NCBI GenBank assembly: GCA_002010075.1
Contig: MTMG01000017.1
Coordinates: forward strand, 1-64,000
Origin: Methanomicrobia archaeon JdFR-19
GTDB taxonomy: Archaea; Halobacteriota; Methanosarcinia; DSM-18856; Methermicoccaceae
DNA length: 64,000 nucleotides
Direction: 5' to 3'
The translations under genes were made by a program, and so were the position numbers. Below are positions 46,694-56,281 of the stretch, piece by piece; position 1 is the stretch's first letter; each line of letters starts with the position of its first letter. The notes beneath the pieces are model-generated. The model saw only the letters and a list, made by a program, of their open reading frames with translations, did not search any database and had not been told where the DNA came from.

Positions 46694-47695
46694 TTAATTT
46701 TTATCTAAAAATCTTTTCACATATGGACAAGCATCCTCTGGTGGCATGACGTTTATGAATATGTCTGTATTGAGCTCAAAACCAGCTGGAGTGGACAATT
46801 TTGGAAAGATTCTGGTACTCATATGGTAATGGTCTGAAAGGGGATGTTGATAAAAAACAAGGTTGTAAGGAAAATCACCAAGTGCCTTGTTCATAGCACG
46901 CATGAATCTAAGAATTGCCAGACCGAGTTCTGTAAGCTCCTCCTCTGTTAGCGAGAGTATGTCTTTTACATGTCTTTTAGGGATTATCCAAGTTTCAAAT
47001 GGAAACCTAGCACAGTATGGGGAAAGAATCATGAAATATTCATTCTCATCGATTATTCTATCTTCGGACTCGTTCTTTAGAATATCACACATAGGACACT
47101 CTCCTTTCATACATCTTTCCTCAGCTTCTATTTTTGGTGGCATAATGGGTAGTGCAATCAATTGTGTGTGGGTATGGTAGAGCGATGCTCCCGCAGACTT
47201 TCCACAGTTTTTAAAAAGCGAGACGTACTTTATTTTTGGGTCTGATAGATAATGTGAGACCCTATCTTTATAAACTTTCATCGCCAGTGTTATTTCCTCT
47301 TCTGTGAACTGAGCAAAACCCCTAATATGTCTGGGACTCTCAATTATTATTTCGTGGTATCCATATCCGTCCATGCATCCCAGTTTTCTCCATTTCATAC
47401 ACAAGGGTGGAGGGGGCTCAGGAGTTAATGCAGGGAATTTGTTAGGAAAGCATCTTGCAACCCAGTCTTTTACTCTATCTTTCTCACCATCACCATCTCT
47501 CAATATGTTTCCATCCCTCATATAAACAGCGGTGGCAGGAGGAGTCTTGTATTCATTATCTGGGCAGAAATAACATGGATGAACTTCAGATATTTCCTTA
47601 TCTACCACTCTTCGAAAGTCAGTGGGTCTGCTCTTCCTCTCTTTTGCGATGATTGAGTACTCATTTAGAAAATAATGACGTCTAATCTCACTCAT
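46694..47695 (-). CDS. Galactose-1-phosphate uridylyltransferase family (GalT-like)
   Basis: 333 residues in the HIT/GalT superfamily. CYFCPDNEYKTPP near the N-terminus and CPMCDILKNESE hold metal-type cysteines. LYHTHTQLIALP is the first HIT-like active-site segment, and later FYQHPLSDHYHMSTRIFP the C-terminal one. The motif differs from bacterial GalT (HPHPHGQ), so the substrate may be another sugar phosphate. It lies four bases after glycogen synthase, which supports storage-carbohydrate metabolism. Confidence 0.82.
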   Translation of the reverse strand: MSEIRRHYFLNEYSIIAKERKSRPTDFRRVVDKEISEVHPCYFCPDNEYKTPPATAVYMRDGNILRDGDGEKDRVKDWVARCFPNKFPALTPEPPPPLCMKWRKLGCMDGYGYHEIIIESPRHIRGFAQFTEEEITLAMKVYKDRVSHYLSDPKIKYVSLFKNCGKSAGASLYHTHTQLIALPIMPPKIEAEERCMKGECPMCDILKNESEDRIIDENEYFMILSPYCARFPFETWIIPKRHVKDILSLTEEELTELGLAILRFMRAMNKALGDFPYNLVFYQHPLSDHYHMSTRIFPKLSTPAGFELNTDIFINVMPPEDACPYVKRFLDKN

Positions 47696-47699
47696 GCTA

Positions 47700-49514
47700 T
47701 CACCATGAGAGCATTTCGTAGTATTGTTTCACAGGTTCTTCCCAGTTCATGCTTTTTGCGAGGTCAAGAGCTTCTGAACATATGAGCTCGTACTTCACCC
47801 TATCGGTCAGATAAGTGCTGATAAAGTACTCCATTCCAAGAGCATACTCGATTACACTTTCCTCTCTCTTTTGGTCTATATTATCAACTATCACAACCCC
47901 TCCAATTCCGCTCACCTTTCTCTTTATGTTTCTCAGTGCATCCGAGAGACCACATATCCTACTTACGATAAAGGGAGTACCCACCTTTCCAGCTTCAAGA
48001 CCCGTGAGAAGGAAGGGGTCGTATCGGGAGGGAAATATTCCTGCAACACACCCTGCAAATACATCTTCCATCTTCATATTGAAACCGCCATCATTTTCAC
48101 TGAGCCACTGTGGATAAAATCCTGAAATTACTTTTCTCTTCTCCTTAAAAATATCCTCACAACACAATTTTCTCTCAGTTATCATCTTTTTCAGTCGGAT
48201 CTCATCTCCTATCAGAATTTCGTCAGGTATTTCAAAAGGAAACGTTTCTGGAAGCTTTCTAACATCTTTCGGACCGTGGGCGGTAATGAGAAAGCATACT
48301 ATTAGAATATCATTGTCGAGGGTACCACCCAAAATCCTGTATTTTATTATGTGTTCAAGCATCACGAGTGCGTCAAGCAGGTCTGGATATCCTTTATTTT
48401 CTATTTCTGTTCTGGAAATTGTGTATATGGGTATTATCTTTTTTGGGTCTGCATCTATGTTTATATTTAATTTACTTAATTTGTCTGCTATCAGATTTTG
48501 TATCTTTTCTCTCAATTCATCCTTCTTTTTAAACTCAATCTCCTCTTCTATGTATATTCCATTTCTAACGATCACACCATCGACTCCATAAAACAGATTT
48601 GCCTCTTTTCTTGTGGAATCTCCCACAAACGTAACGACATCTGCATACTTTGCAAGTGACTCAAGTTTTGTAAGTCCGATTGGAGTCCAAGGCTCAAATG
48701 TGGAATCGTTCTTCTTGATTTTCTCTATCGTCTTATAGCCAGCTGCTCTCCCAGGGATAGTCGCATGAAACGTTGCGACCGTTCTCACCGGTATTCCCAG
48801 TCTTTTTATTCTTGCAAGTGCATAGAAGACTCCAAACTCATGACAGTGAAGAGAGACTTTTCTTTCTGCCTCCAGTCTGCATTGGGTTTCATCATCAGAT
48901 GGAATTACACAGAAGACAGGAACAAATTCGTCTGAGTCTTTCGTTGCAAGAAGCCTTACGAATTCAGATATTCCATAGGAGAGATTTAGATAGTGCGTAT
49001 ATTCCTGTCCATACGGTTCTTTCTCAAAACTTAAAGAGTCCAAGCCCAAAAGAATCCACGCTTCTCCCTTCACTTTGTTTGTCAAACTCATTGATTTACC
49101 CATGAACTCAGCAGTGATGTTATCGAAACTTCTCGTGTCAAATAGGACATATGTAATTTTTGCTCCATTTTCAAGAGTTTTAACACCTTGGAAAGTTTTT
49201 ATACCGATTTTTCCAAGCGTTTTTATCACATTAACAATCGTATCATCATCTACTGGTTTAAGTCCTTCAAGCGATGTTACCCTGTTTCTTCCGACATTCC
49301 AGTCAGCACCCACATACCCAAAGTATGGTCCCACTACAATCACTTTAATTTCCTCATCAATCTTTCCCTCTCTCGCCAGTTCTGTCAGAGTTTTTGCCTC
49401 TGCATCTATCACATTCCATATCCCACCGAGTTTGTTTGAAACAGGACCCCCCTCTTCTCCAGCCAGTATTATGAACTTCTCCAAAGTATGTACCCCCATT
49501 ATCATTCGTTCCAT
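47700..49514 (-). CDS. Glycogen synthase, GT3-like (eukaryotic-type)
   Basis: 604 residues, close to the length of eukaryotic glycogen synthases. GEEGGPVSNKLGGIW matches the N-terminal sugar-donor loop, FHATIPGRAAG and SLHCHEFGV the core, and FPSRYDPFLLTGLEAGKVGTPFIV the C-terminal donor site. It elongates alpha-1,4-glucan. Its start overlaps the polyferredoxin gene by 13 bases, so transcription is shared. Conserved acidic and loop residues argue for an active enzyme. Confidence 0.85.
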   Translation of the reverse strand: MERMIMGVHTLEKFIILAGEEGGPVSNKLGGIWNVIDAEAKTLTELAREGKIDEEIKVIVVGPYFGYVGADWNVGRNRVTSLEGLKPVDDDTIVNVIKTLGKIGIKTFQGVKTLENGAKITYVLFDTRSFDNITAEFMGKSMSLTNKVKGEAWILLGLDSLSFEKEPYGQEYTHYLNLSYGISEFVRLLATKDSDEFVPVFCVIPSDDETQCRLEAERKVSLHCHEFGVFYALARIKRLGIPVRTVATFHATIPGRAAGYKTIEKIKKNDSTFEPWTPIGLTKLESLAKYADVVTFVGDSTRKEANLFYGVDGVIVRNGIYIEEEIEFKKKDELREKIQNLIADKLSKLNINIDADPKKIIPIYTISRTEIENKGYPDLLDALVMLEHIIKYRILGGTLDNDILIVCFLITAHGPKDVRKLPETFPFEIPDEILIGDEIRLKKMITERKLCCEDIFKEKRKVISGFYPQWLSENDGGFNMKMEDVFAGCVAGIFPSRYDPFLLTGLEAGKVGTPFIVSRICGLSDALRNIKRKVSGIGGVVIVDNIDQKREESVIEYALGMEYFISTYLTDRVKYELICSEALDLAKSMNWEEPVKQYYEMLSW

Positions 49515-50788
49515 TCAAGTTCAATCTTCTTTCTCTCTTTTGGAGTTCTTATAACTCGCTCCAATTTATTCATGATTTCTTTGATGCCATTCAAATCTTT
49601 TTCGGGTGGTTGCTCTTCTTCCACCATCTCAAACTCGGCTTTCAAGTCAATTTTTGGCATTGTTTTCTCAAGATTAAATCTTTTTCTGGAATTGGACAGA
49701 AGTGAAGATATTGCATCTTCCCACTGCCCTTTCCAAGGAGTGTCCATTTGATAAGTTTTCACCTTACTCTCCTTTCTGTATACCTCAATCCCCCTCAAAG
49801 GACAGGCATTCACACATGCGCCACACCCTATGCAGAACTCATCATTAACGCCAATCCTTATTACTCCACTTTCCTTCACATAGAAACAGTTGGATGGGCA
49901 AACGTTAAAACATGCATGGCAACCGATGGGATCACATTTGAGAAGAGGCCCTGTTAGTAATTTCACCTCAGACTCAAAAGGTCTTTCCACTTCTATTGCA
50001 TCATATGGACAGACCGATGCACACCATCCACATCTTGTACACAAGTCATCATTGACTTTTAGATGTCCCTTGAGTATGGGAGTTTCCACTTCTACCTTTA
50101 CTCCCTTTTTCTTCTCCACCTTTATTGCCTCTTCTGGGCACAACTCAACACACAGAGTACAGTAATCACACTTACTTTCGTCTATGAGGACATCTTCAAA
50201 TGGCAGGAGTGAATTTACATCCACCTCCTTCTCAACCATTAAGAAAGCTTCGCAGAAACGGGCACATACACCACAGAGTGTGCATTTTTCGACATCAATT
50301 TCTATTGTTCCCTCGGCCCCCTCATCGAATGTTACAAGTTCTTCTTTTTTTGGGATATCAATCTCAACTTCTATGGCGTCATGAGGACAGGTAGCCTCAC
50401 AGATTATACAGGGGAGACATTTCTCATTTACACAGTTGCAAGATTCCAGAGATGGGAACTCAGACAGTTCTGATGTTTCTGACTCGATTTTCACAGCTCT
50501 CAAAGGACAGAAAGCAACACACATACCACAGAAAGTACACTTCTCAATATCCCATGTTATTGGGGGAGCATCAAGTCCTGTTGCAATTTCCTGAATAGGA
50601 CCAAGCTCGAGAGCCTGAGTGGGACAAACATTAACGCATGTGCCACAGCCATTACAACGTTCGTAGTCGTAGACAAGTCGCTTCAGTGTTCCATTGCTGT
50701 CTTTGAGAGTGTATGTGAGGTGTTTGTTCTCAACATCGATACTTCTATTGAGTTCCTTTCCTCTCAGTATGTCTTGTTGTTCATACAT
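49502..50788 (-). CDS. FwdF-like polyferredoxin (about eight [4Fe-4S] sites)
   Basis: 428 residues made of repeated ferredoxin modules: CNGCGTCVNVCP, CTFCGMCVAFCP, CLPCIICEATCP, CTLCGVCARFCEAF, CDYCTLCVELCP, CTRCGWCASVCP, GCHACFNVCP and CIGCGACVNACP. This layout is closest to FwdF of formylmethanofuran dehydrogenase, but polyferredoxins such as MvhB are similar, and no fwd catalytic genes are adjacent. It should relay electrons in the cytoplasm. It follows the DUF1858 gene by twelve bases. Confidence 0.85.
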   Translation of the reverse strand: MYEQQDILRGKELNRSIDVENKHLTYTLKDSNGTLKRLVYDYERCNGCGTCVNVCPTQALELGPIQEIATGLDAPPITWDIEKCTFCGMCVAFCPLRAVKIESETSELSEFPSLESCNCVNEKCLPCIICEATCPHDAIEVEIDIPKKEELVTFDEGAEGTIEIDVEKCTLCGVCARFCEAFLMVEKEVDVNSLLPFEDVLIDESKCDYCTLCVELCPEEAIKVEKKKGVKVEVETPILKGHLKVNDDLCTRCGWCASVCPYDAIEVERPFESEVKLLTGPLLKCDPIGCHACFNVCPSNCFYVKESGVIRIGVNDEFCIGCGACVNACPLRGIEVYRKESKVKTYQMDTPWKGQWEDAISSLLSNSRKRFNLEKTMPKIDLKAEFEMVEEEQPPEKDLNGIKEIMNKLERVIRTPKERKKIELEWNE

Positions 50789-50800
50789 TTCCTCACTTCA

Positions 50801-51028
50801 TCATTCTTCCTGATGGTTTTGTTCCTTCTTTTGTGAGGACCCGATAAAGGCGTTAAGATCTTTAACAAGAGAATCCACATCAATCCCGTGTGCCATTGCT
50901 CCCTCTTCCAAGGTCTCAAATCTTGCAATCTGACACCCGATGCATCCAAGTCCATATGCCATGAAAACTGCAATTGTCTGCGGATACTTTGTTACAATCT
51001 CTTCTATGCTCATATCTTTCGTTATCAT
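50801..51028 (-). CDS. DUF1858-domain small protein
   Basis: 75 residues. MSIEEIVTKYPQTIAVFMAYG followed by GCIGCQIARFETLEEGAMAHGID is the DUF1858 signature, with a CxxC pair. These small proteins are found beside redox enzymes (hybrid-cluster and nitroreductase-like proteins). It heads the minus-strand unit with the polyferredoxin. Its promoter probably lies in the AT-rich gap 51029-51115 (ATATATAATG). Confidence 0.85.
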   Translation of the reverse strand: MITKDMSIEEIVTKYPQTIAVFMAYGLGCIGCQIARFETLEEGAMAHGIDVDSLVKDLNAFIGSSQKKEQNHQEE

Positions 51029-51115
51029 GGTTCGTTAAAGTTCATCTTTCAATATATAATGTTATTGATTGCATGTATAACAACTTACAACAAAAAACTA
51101 ATGCTTAGAGCCTAT

Positions 51116-52459
51116 TCATCTCACAATCACTTTCTTGTGTTTCCATCTCCCACTCTTGAAGAATATCATCGACACAATGCCATACACAGTGGTTGAGATT
51201 GCGATTGATATCCACAATCCGTTCGTTCCCATATACGTTGATAGTATAACTGCAGTTGGTAATTGAAACACAACAAGACTTATGACGGTAGCTACAAGTG
51301 GCGGGACAGTGTCTCCCGCACCATTCATAGATATTGAAAGCACTAAACCATAAGCTGAAAAAATGTAAGACCATACTACGATTCTAAGATACCAAGTACC
51401 CATCTCGATAACTTCATCGTCTGTTGTGAAAATTTCAACGATGTGTGGTGCCCCAAGGAAGAATACGAGTGCAAAGGTACCAAGCATGAGGGCACATAGA
51501 TGAGATGCTTTCATCGCAGTCTTTTCAGCCCTATCAAATTTATTTGCACCGAGATTCTGCCCCACCAAAACTGATGAGGCACTCGCAATTCCAAATATGG
51601 GGGTGAGAACAACAGAGTCAATTCTCATACCTATCCCATAGGTTGCAATAGCCACGGTACCATACATAGCAACGATGCTTATGAACACCACCCCCACCAC
51701 ACTTCTTATTAACAAGCTCGCGGATGAGGGGATACCTATCTCAATGATTTTTTTCACAATACCAATCTCAACACGCATATTTCTGGGAGTAATATCCACA
51801 TATGTCAATCCAGATGCAAGTATGTAAAGAGCAGCAACGAGGCAGAAAGCTCTCGAAATCACGGTTGCAAGTGCAGCCCCCAAAACTCCAAGAAATGGGA
51901 ATGGACCGATACCAAATATGAGGAGAGGGTCGAGTATTATGTTGAGAGCATTCGAAACTGCCAATAATTTGAGGGGAGTTTTTGCATCTCCAGCGCCTTG
52001 CATGATTCCCATCGAGAGGTAGAAAAGCACCACAGTGGTTATACCCACAAACATCGTATCAAGATACACAATAGCCAAGTTGAGAACCTCGCCCTTTGCA
52101 CCTATGAGGATAAGAGCTTTCTCAGAGATAAGAAGACCAATTACTGAAAGAGCCAAGGATATAAGTGCCCCCACCATCAGTGATTGATTGGCGACCATTG
52201 TAGCTCCCTTTTTATCATCTGCCCCTATGTATCTCGATACCATCGCTGTTGTTCCAACAGAGACGCCCACTATACCAGAAAATATCACGAATAGTATGCT
52301 ACCTGAGAGAGATATTGCAGCAATTGCTTCAGGACCAAGTCTTCCAACGAATATGAGGTCTACAACCTCGAATACAACCTCAAGTAGATTTCCAAGAATC
52401 ATTGGAAAAGCAAGTTTCCAGAGGTTCTTAGTTATGCTTCCAGCCGTAAGCTCACTCAA
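51116..52459 (-). CDS. MATE-family multidrug/cation efflux protein
   Basis: 447 residues with about twelve membrane segments. LWKLAFPMILGNLLEVVFEVVD is the typical MATE start, and the two halves show the repeated LGVLGAALATVISR and related stretches. It is a Na+ or H+ coupled exporter in the cytoplasmic membrane. It forms a minus-strand group with the MBL and VIT genes. Confidence 0.92.
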   Translation of the reverse strand: MSELTAGSITKNLWKLAFPMILGNLLEVVFEVVDLIFVGRLGPEAIAAISLSGSILFVIFSGIVGVSVGTTAMVSRYIGADDKKGATMVANQSLMVGALISLALSVIGLLISEKALILIGAKGEVLNLAIVYLDTMFVGITTVVLFYLSMGIMQGAGDAKTPLKLLAVSNALNIILDPLLIFGIGPFPFLGVLGAALATVISRAFCLVAALYILASGLTYVDITPRNMRVEIGIVKKIIEIGIPSSASLLIRSVVGVVFISIVAMYGTVAIATYGIGMRIDSVVLTPIFGIASASSVLVGQNLGANKFDRAEKTAMKASHLCALMLGTFALVFFLGAPHIVEIFTTDDEVIEMGTWYLRIVVWSYIFSAYGLVLSISMNGAGDTVPPLVATVISLVVFQLPTAVILSTYMGTNGLWISIAISTTVYGIVSMIFFKSGRWKHKKVIVR

Positions 52460-52470
52460 AAGACTCCCCC

Positions 52471-53076
52471 TTATACAAGAAGTGTTCGAGCGATATCCAG
52501 TGCAGTGTCTATGTGTTCTGATGCATTCTTCATAACAGGGTCACCATGTCCAGGGTACATAATGTCCACATCCAGTTTTGACAGTCTTTCCAGAGATTTT
52601 AGCATTGCTGTTGGGTCACCTCCTGGAAGATCACACCTCCCAAACCCACCATTTGCAAATACCACGTCCCCTGAAAACAGCACCCCCTCCCCCTCTTCAA
52701 AGAGACAGATACTCCCCGGGGTGTGTCCGGGCGTGTGTAGTACACGTAGTTCATAGTCCGTTAATTCGATTGTGTCGCCATCGTCCAAAAGAACATCTGG
52801 CTCGATTTTTGGAGGGATAAATCCGAAGAGAACAGATACCGAAATGAGTGCGTCTGAAAAATTTTTCACTTCTTCCCTCCCAACCATAATAACAGCATCT
52901 TTTATGGACTCTATAGCTCCAGTATGGTCAAAATGTGCATGGGTTAGCACAACCTTGTTAATGTTTGGATAGGAGAGCAGTACATTACCATCCATGCCCA
53001 CATCAACGAACATCTCTCCTTCCACCACATACACATTTGAACTGAATCCTCCCGCATGGATAGTCTTCACAAGCAT
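52471..53076 (-). CDS. Metallo-beta-lactamase-fold hydrolase
   Basis: 201 residues. The motif HAHFDHTGAI is the HxHxDH metal site, LHTPGHTPGSICLF provides the second histidine, and SGDVVFANGG and YPGHGDPV supply the bridging Asp and final His. This is a glyoxalase-II/ribonuclease-type hydrolase with two metals. The substrate is unknown. Confidence 0.88.
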   Translation of the reverse strand: MLVKTIHAGGFSSNVYVVEGEMFVDVGMDGNVLLSYPNINKVVLTHAHFDHTGAIESIKDAVIMVGREEVKNFSDALISVSVLFGFIPPKIEPDVLLDDGDTIELTDYELRVLHTPGHTPGSICLFEEGEGVLFSGDVVFANGGFGRCDLPGGDPTAMLKSLERLSKLDVDIMYPGHGDPVMKNASEHIDTALDIARTLLV

Positions 53077-53085
53077 GTTATCATC

Positions 53086-53631
53086 TCAGGGATGTATTTC
53101 CGTGATGCTGAGAATAAATACTATCATCAGTCCAAGCCCTACCATCTTTGCAGCAGACATTAACAAACTCTGTTTCGATATCATACCTGAAAATATACCA
53201 AGTGCTATCAGTGCAATTACACTTCCGACAATTGATAGATATATGGCAATCTCTGCACTCAGGAATAGGAATGGGAAAAGAGGTATCATCGACCCTATGA
53301 AAGATGATACCCCATGGAGGAGAGAGTCTATTCTTATTTTCTTCTTTGTTTCTTTTTCAAGTCTTGTGTTTTTTAAACTCTTCAGAAGAGGGCGTTCCAG
53401 TCTGGACAGCCTTCCATATTCCACAGTCCCCTCCGCAAGATATGACCCAACACCATTTGTCATAGCAAGTGCAAATGCACCACCAAACCCAGCACTCACG
53501 ATCACGACATTATCAGAGGAGACATTGTACGTGGCAACAATAACACCAAGAATAGCAAGTATCCCATCTATGCTACCAAGTATGATATATCTCCCGTACT
53601 CCACTTTAAAATTTTTGAGAAGACCTCTCAT
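53086..53631 (-). CDS. VIT/CCC1-like membrane protein
   Basis: 181 residues. GRYIILGSIDGILAILGVIVA and GFGGAFALAMTNGVGSYLAEG form the first two helices and resemble the VIT1/CCC1 family of iron and manganese transporters. About four to five membrane segments are predicted. Metal export is an inference. It is the first gene of the minus-strand group; the 60-base gap to the divergent PIN gene holds AT-rich TATA candidates. Confidence 0.82.
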   Translation of the reverse strand: MRGLLKNFKVEYGRYIILGSIDGILAILGVIVATYNVSSDNVVIVSAGFGGAFALAMTNGVGSYLAEGTVEYGRLSRLERPLLKSLKNTRLEKETKKKIRIDSLLHGVSSFIGSMIPLFPFLFLSAEIAIYLSIVGSVIALIALGIFSGMISKQSLLMSAAKMVGLGLMIVFILSITEIHP

Positions 53632-53691
53632 CCTTCATCCATTCTATCAACAGGGATAAATAGGTTTTTTATCCAACACATCATACATACT

Positions 53692-54333
53692 ATGATGCTG
53701 GCAAAACAGAGGTTTGTGTTGGATACTTCCGCATTTTTGTGTGATATGATTAGGGAAGAGGGCGAGAGTAAAGAAGATGCGATTAGAAGATTACTTGATT
53801 TGATAGCAACGGCAAGGCTCGAACTCAATATTGGGTGTTATATCCCTCCAAGCGTCTACAAAGAGCTCACAAGACTCCTAAGACAGATGGGCTGTGATGA
53901 AGAGATATTTGTGATGCTGGATACATGGCTGGTCAGAAAGAATCCATCTTCATACGAGGTGAAGATACCGAGTATAATCATCGAAGAGTTCATACTTGAT
54001 GTCAGGAACAGAATAGACAAAGGCTTGAGAGTTGCAGAAAAAGCACTTAGAAAACTTGAGGAAAAATCTCACACAGACGGTGAGGTAAAGGCAGATGAGC
54101 TGATATCTGAATTGAGAGAGAAGTACAGAGCAGCACTGAGGAGAGGAATAGTGGATAGCAAAGAAGACCTAGACATACTCGTACTTGCAAAAGAACTGGA
54201 TGCGGGAGTTGTGACTGCTGATGAGGGGATACTGAACTGGTCTGAAAAGTTTGGTCTTAGGTGTATAGAGGCTGAACACTTCCCTGCACTTATAAGGGAG
54301 TATCTTCGAAAAGTAAAAGGTTCAGGGGAGTAA
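53692..54333 (+). CDS. RNA ligase partner protein, PIN-domain (MJ0950 family)
   Basis: 213 residues. RFVLDTSAFL with LVLAKELDAGVVTADEGIL is the PIN nuclease frame with its acidic residues. IGCYIPPSVYKELTRLLRQM and the helical middle match the archaeal RNA ligase partner family (TIGR03875), usually encoded beside an RNA ligase. No ligase gene is next to it here. The AT-rich gap (53657-53668) is a probable promoter. Confidence 0.8.
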   Translation: MMLAKQRFVLDTSAFLCDMIREEGESKEDAIRRLLDLIATARLELNIGCYIPPSVYKELTRLLRQMGCDEEIFVMLDTWLVRKNPSSYEVKIPSIIIEEFILDVRNRIDKGLRVAEKALRKLEEKSHTDGEVKADELISELREKYRAALRRGIVDSKEDLDILVLAKELDAGVVTADEGILNWSEKFGLRCIEAEHFPALIREYLRKVKGSGE

Positions 54334-54345
54334 AAGGTGAGGGGA

Positions 54346-54738
54346 ATGAGTACGATAGAGATTGTGACGAAGAAGGATGTTGAACTCGTGGATATCACTG
54401 ACTCTGTTGAGAAATTTGTGCAAGGCGTAAAGGACGGTGTGTGCATTGTTTACACACGACACACGACCGGTGCGTTGTTTATAAATGAGAATGAGAATGG
54501 GTTGAAGCAAGACATACTTGGCCTACTTGAAAAACTCGTTCCAAAGGATGCTGGATATCACCACGATAAAATAGACAATAATGCACATGCACATCTCAGG
54601 GCAACATTGTTATCTCCCTCGGTATCGATACCAGTTGAAAATGGTAAGCTTGTCCTCGGCACTTGGCAGAGGGTCTTTTTTGCAGAGTTTGATGGTCCAA
54701 GAAGAAGGAGAGTCATTGTGAAGGTGATTGGTGAGTGA
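54346..54738 (+). CDS. YjbQ/UPF0047 family protein
   Basis: 130 residues from the ATG at 54346. Motifs: VYTRHTTGALFINENENGL, HHDKIDNNAHAHLRATLL and LGTWQRVFFAEFDGPRRRR. These are the metal-binding His/Asn residues and C-terminal block of the family. Members may act as thiamin-phosphate synthases or RNA-related enzymes. It is coupled to the next gene: ATG at 54740 follows one base after its TGA. Confidence 0.88.
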   Translation: MSTIEIVTKKDVELVDITDSVEKFVQGVKDGVCIVYTRHTTGALFINENENGLKQDILGLLEKLVPKDAGYHHDKIDNNAHAHLRATLLSPSVSIPVENGKLVLGTWQRVFFAEFDGPRRRRVIVKVIGE

Positions 54739-54739
54739 G

Positions 54740-56062
54740 ATGGACCTCGAAGGATATGCAAAGAAGTTTCTTAAAACTGGAAGTCATGAGGGTGAAGTAA
54801 TAGACAAAATTGCGTAGAGGATAGTCGAGATAAAAGAGATATCTGAGGAGAAAGCACGTAGGCTGGCGGAAGCTGTTGTTCTTGAATCCCTCAACACCCT
54901 GAATTTGAAGGGATATCTCATAGAAACCCATACTTCAGGTGTAACAATGGGGGAGCTTGGTGTGGGCTCTCGGGGAATGGGGGACTTCTTTTTTCATGAG
55001 AAAATTGCAGAAGTTATCGGTGAAACTGGGGCAGTTGTTGACTCGAGACAGCTTGATGATTCTGGTGTTGTTAATATCGATGGGATGGGTTTGGTTGTTA
55101 CTGTGGATGGGATACACTCGAGACTTTCCGACTTTCCGTTTTTGGCAGGATTTCATGTAACGAGGGCGGCCCTCAGAGACATATATGTGATGGGTGCTGT
55201 ACCGGTGGCAGTCATTTCAGATATCCATCTTGCAGACGACGGAGATGTTTCAAAGATTCTTGAACATGTTGCAGGGATATCTGCGGTGTGTGAGGTAATG
55301 GATGTACCTTATGTGAGTGGTAGCACGCTGAGAATAGGCGGGGACATGGTGATAGGAGACAGGATGACTGGAGGGGTTGGTGCCGTTGGAATAGGTGAGA
55401 TAAGCAAAATGAAACTTAGGAAAAATGTGGTTGTGGGCGATGTTATTGTTATGACAGAGGGAGCGGGAGGGGGGACGATATGCACTACTGCACTGTACAA
55501 TAATATGCCAGAGATAGTGGAGGAGACAATAAACGTCGATTTTTTGAGGGCTGCACATACTTTACTTCAGAGTAAATTATCCCAGCATGTTCATTCAATG
55601 ACCGATGTTACGAATGGTGGGTTGAGAGGAGATGCAGAGGAGATATCTAAAGTAAGTGGTACGAAGCTTGTTGTGTTCGAGGAAGAAGCCAGAAAACTTG
55701 TGAATAAGAAAGTAATTGACATGCTTGATAAATTGAATATCGACTATCTTGGCGTTTCTTTGGATTCGTTGTTATTGGTACTTCCTGAAAAATATGCTCT
55801 GTCTGTTATAGAGCTGTTCGACGACGTTGGCGTGCGGGCCGGTGTTGTTGGAAGGGTCGAAGAGGGCAGGGGAGCAGTACTGGTTGAAAATGGAGAGGAG
55901 AAAGATTTCACACCACGTTTCAGGGAGTCTGCATACACTCCGATAAAGAAGGTTGTTGGAGAGTTGACACCACCCGACTTTGATTATATGAAAGAGAAGG
56001 TTGAAATAGCTACAAAAAAAGCGATAGAGAAGAAGAAAAGGGTTGTTAGTAAGTTGAAATGA
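54740..56062 (+). CDS. AIR-synthase/HypE-like protein with in-frame TAG
   Basis: 440 residues with TAG at 54815-54817 (codon 26) as sense. The first 25 codons (MDLEGYAKKFLKTGSH) run into RIVEIKEISEEKARRLAEAV after the TAG. The core has HTSGVTMGELGVGSRGMGD, DDSGVVNIDGMGLVVTVDG, SMTDVTNGGLRGDAEE and GRVEEGRGAVL, as in the COG1973/methanogenesis marker 2 group of AIR-synthase-like ATP-binding proteins. The function is not settled. Conventional calling would start at an internal codon near 54905 and lose the N-terminal part. Confidence 0.85.
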
Positions 56063-56066
56063 AAAA

Positions 56067-56139
56067 TGGGCTCGCCCGGATTCGAACCGGGGATCTTTGC
56101 CACGTCAAGGCAACGTCATAACCCCTAGACCACGAGCCC
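56067..56139 (-). tRNA. tRNA-Val(GAC)
   Basis: Read on the minus strand: acceptor GGGCTCG pairs with CGAGCCC, D arm TGGTCTAGGGGTTATGA, anticodon stem TTGCC/GGCAA with loop TTGACGT (GAC), T arm CCCCGGTTCGAATCCGGG, discriminator A. CCA is not encoded. It lies five bases after the AIR-synthase-like gene on the opposite strand. Confidence 0.95.
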
Positions 56140-56281
56140 GCTATCGATTTTAGTAGGTGTCTTATTAGTTTTGAGAGGTTTATGTATTTAGAGTTTATGA
56201 TGGACAGGTTATAAACAGCGTATGAAAGAAATACTCATTAAGCTCAAATTTTATAAATGATGAACTGGATGATGTGAGAGG

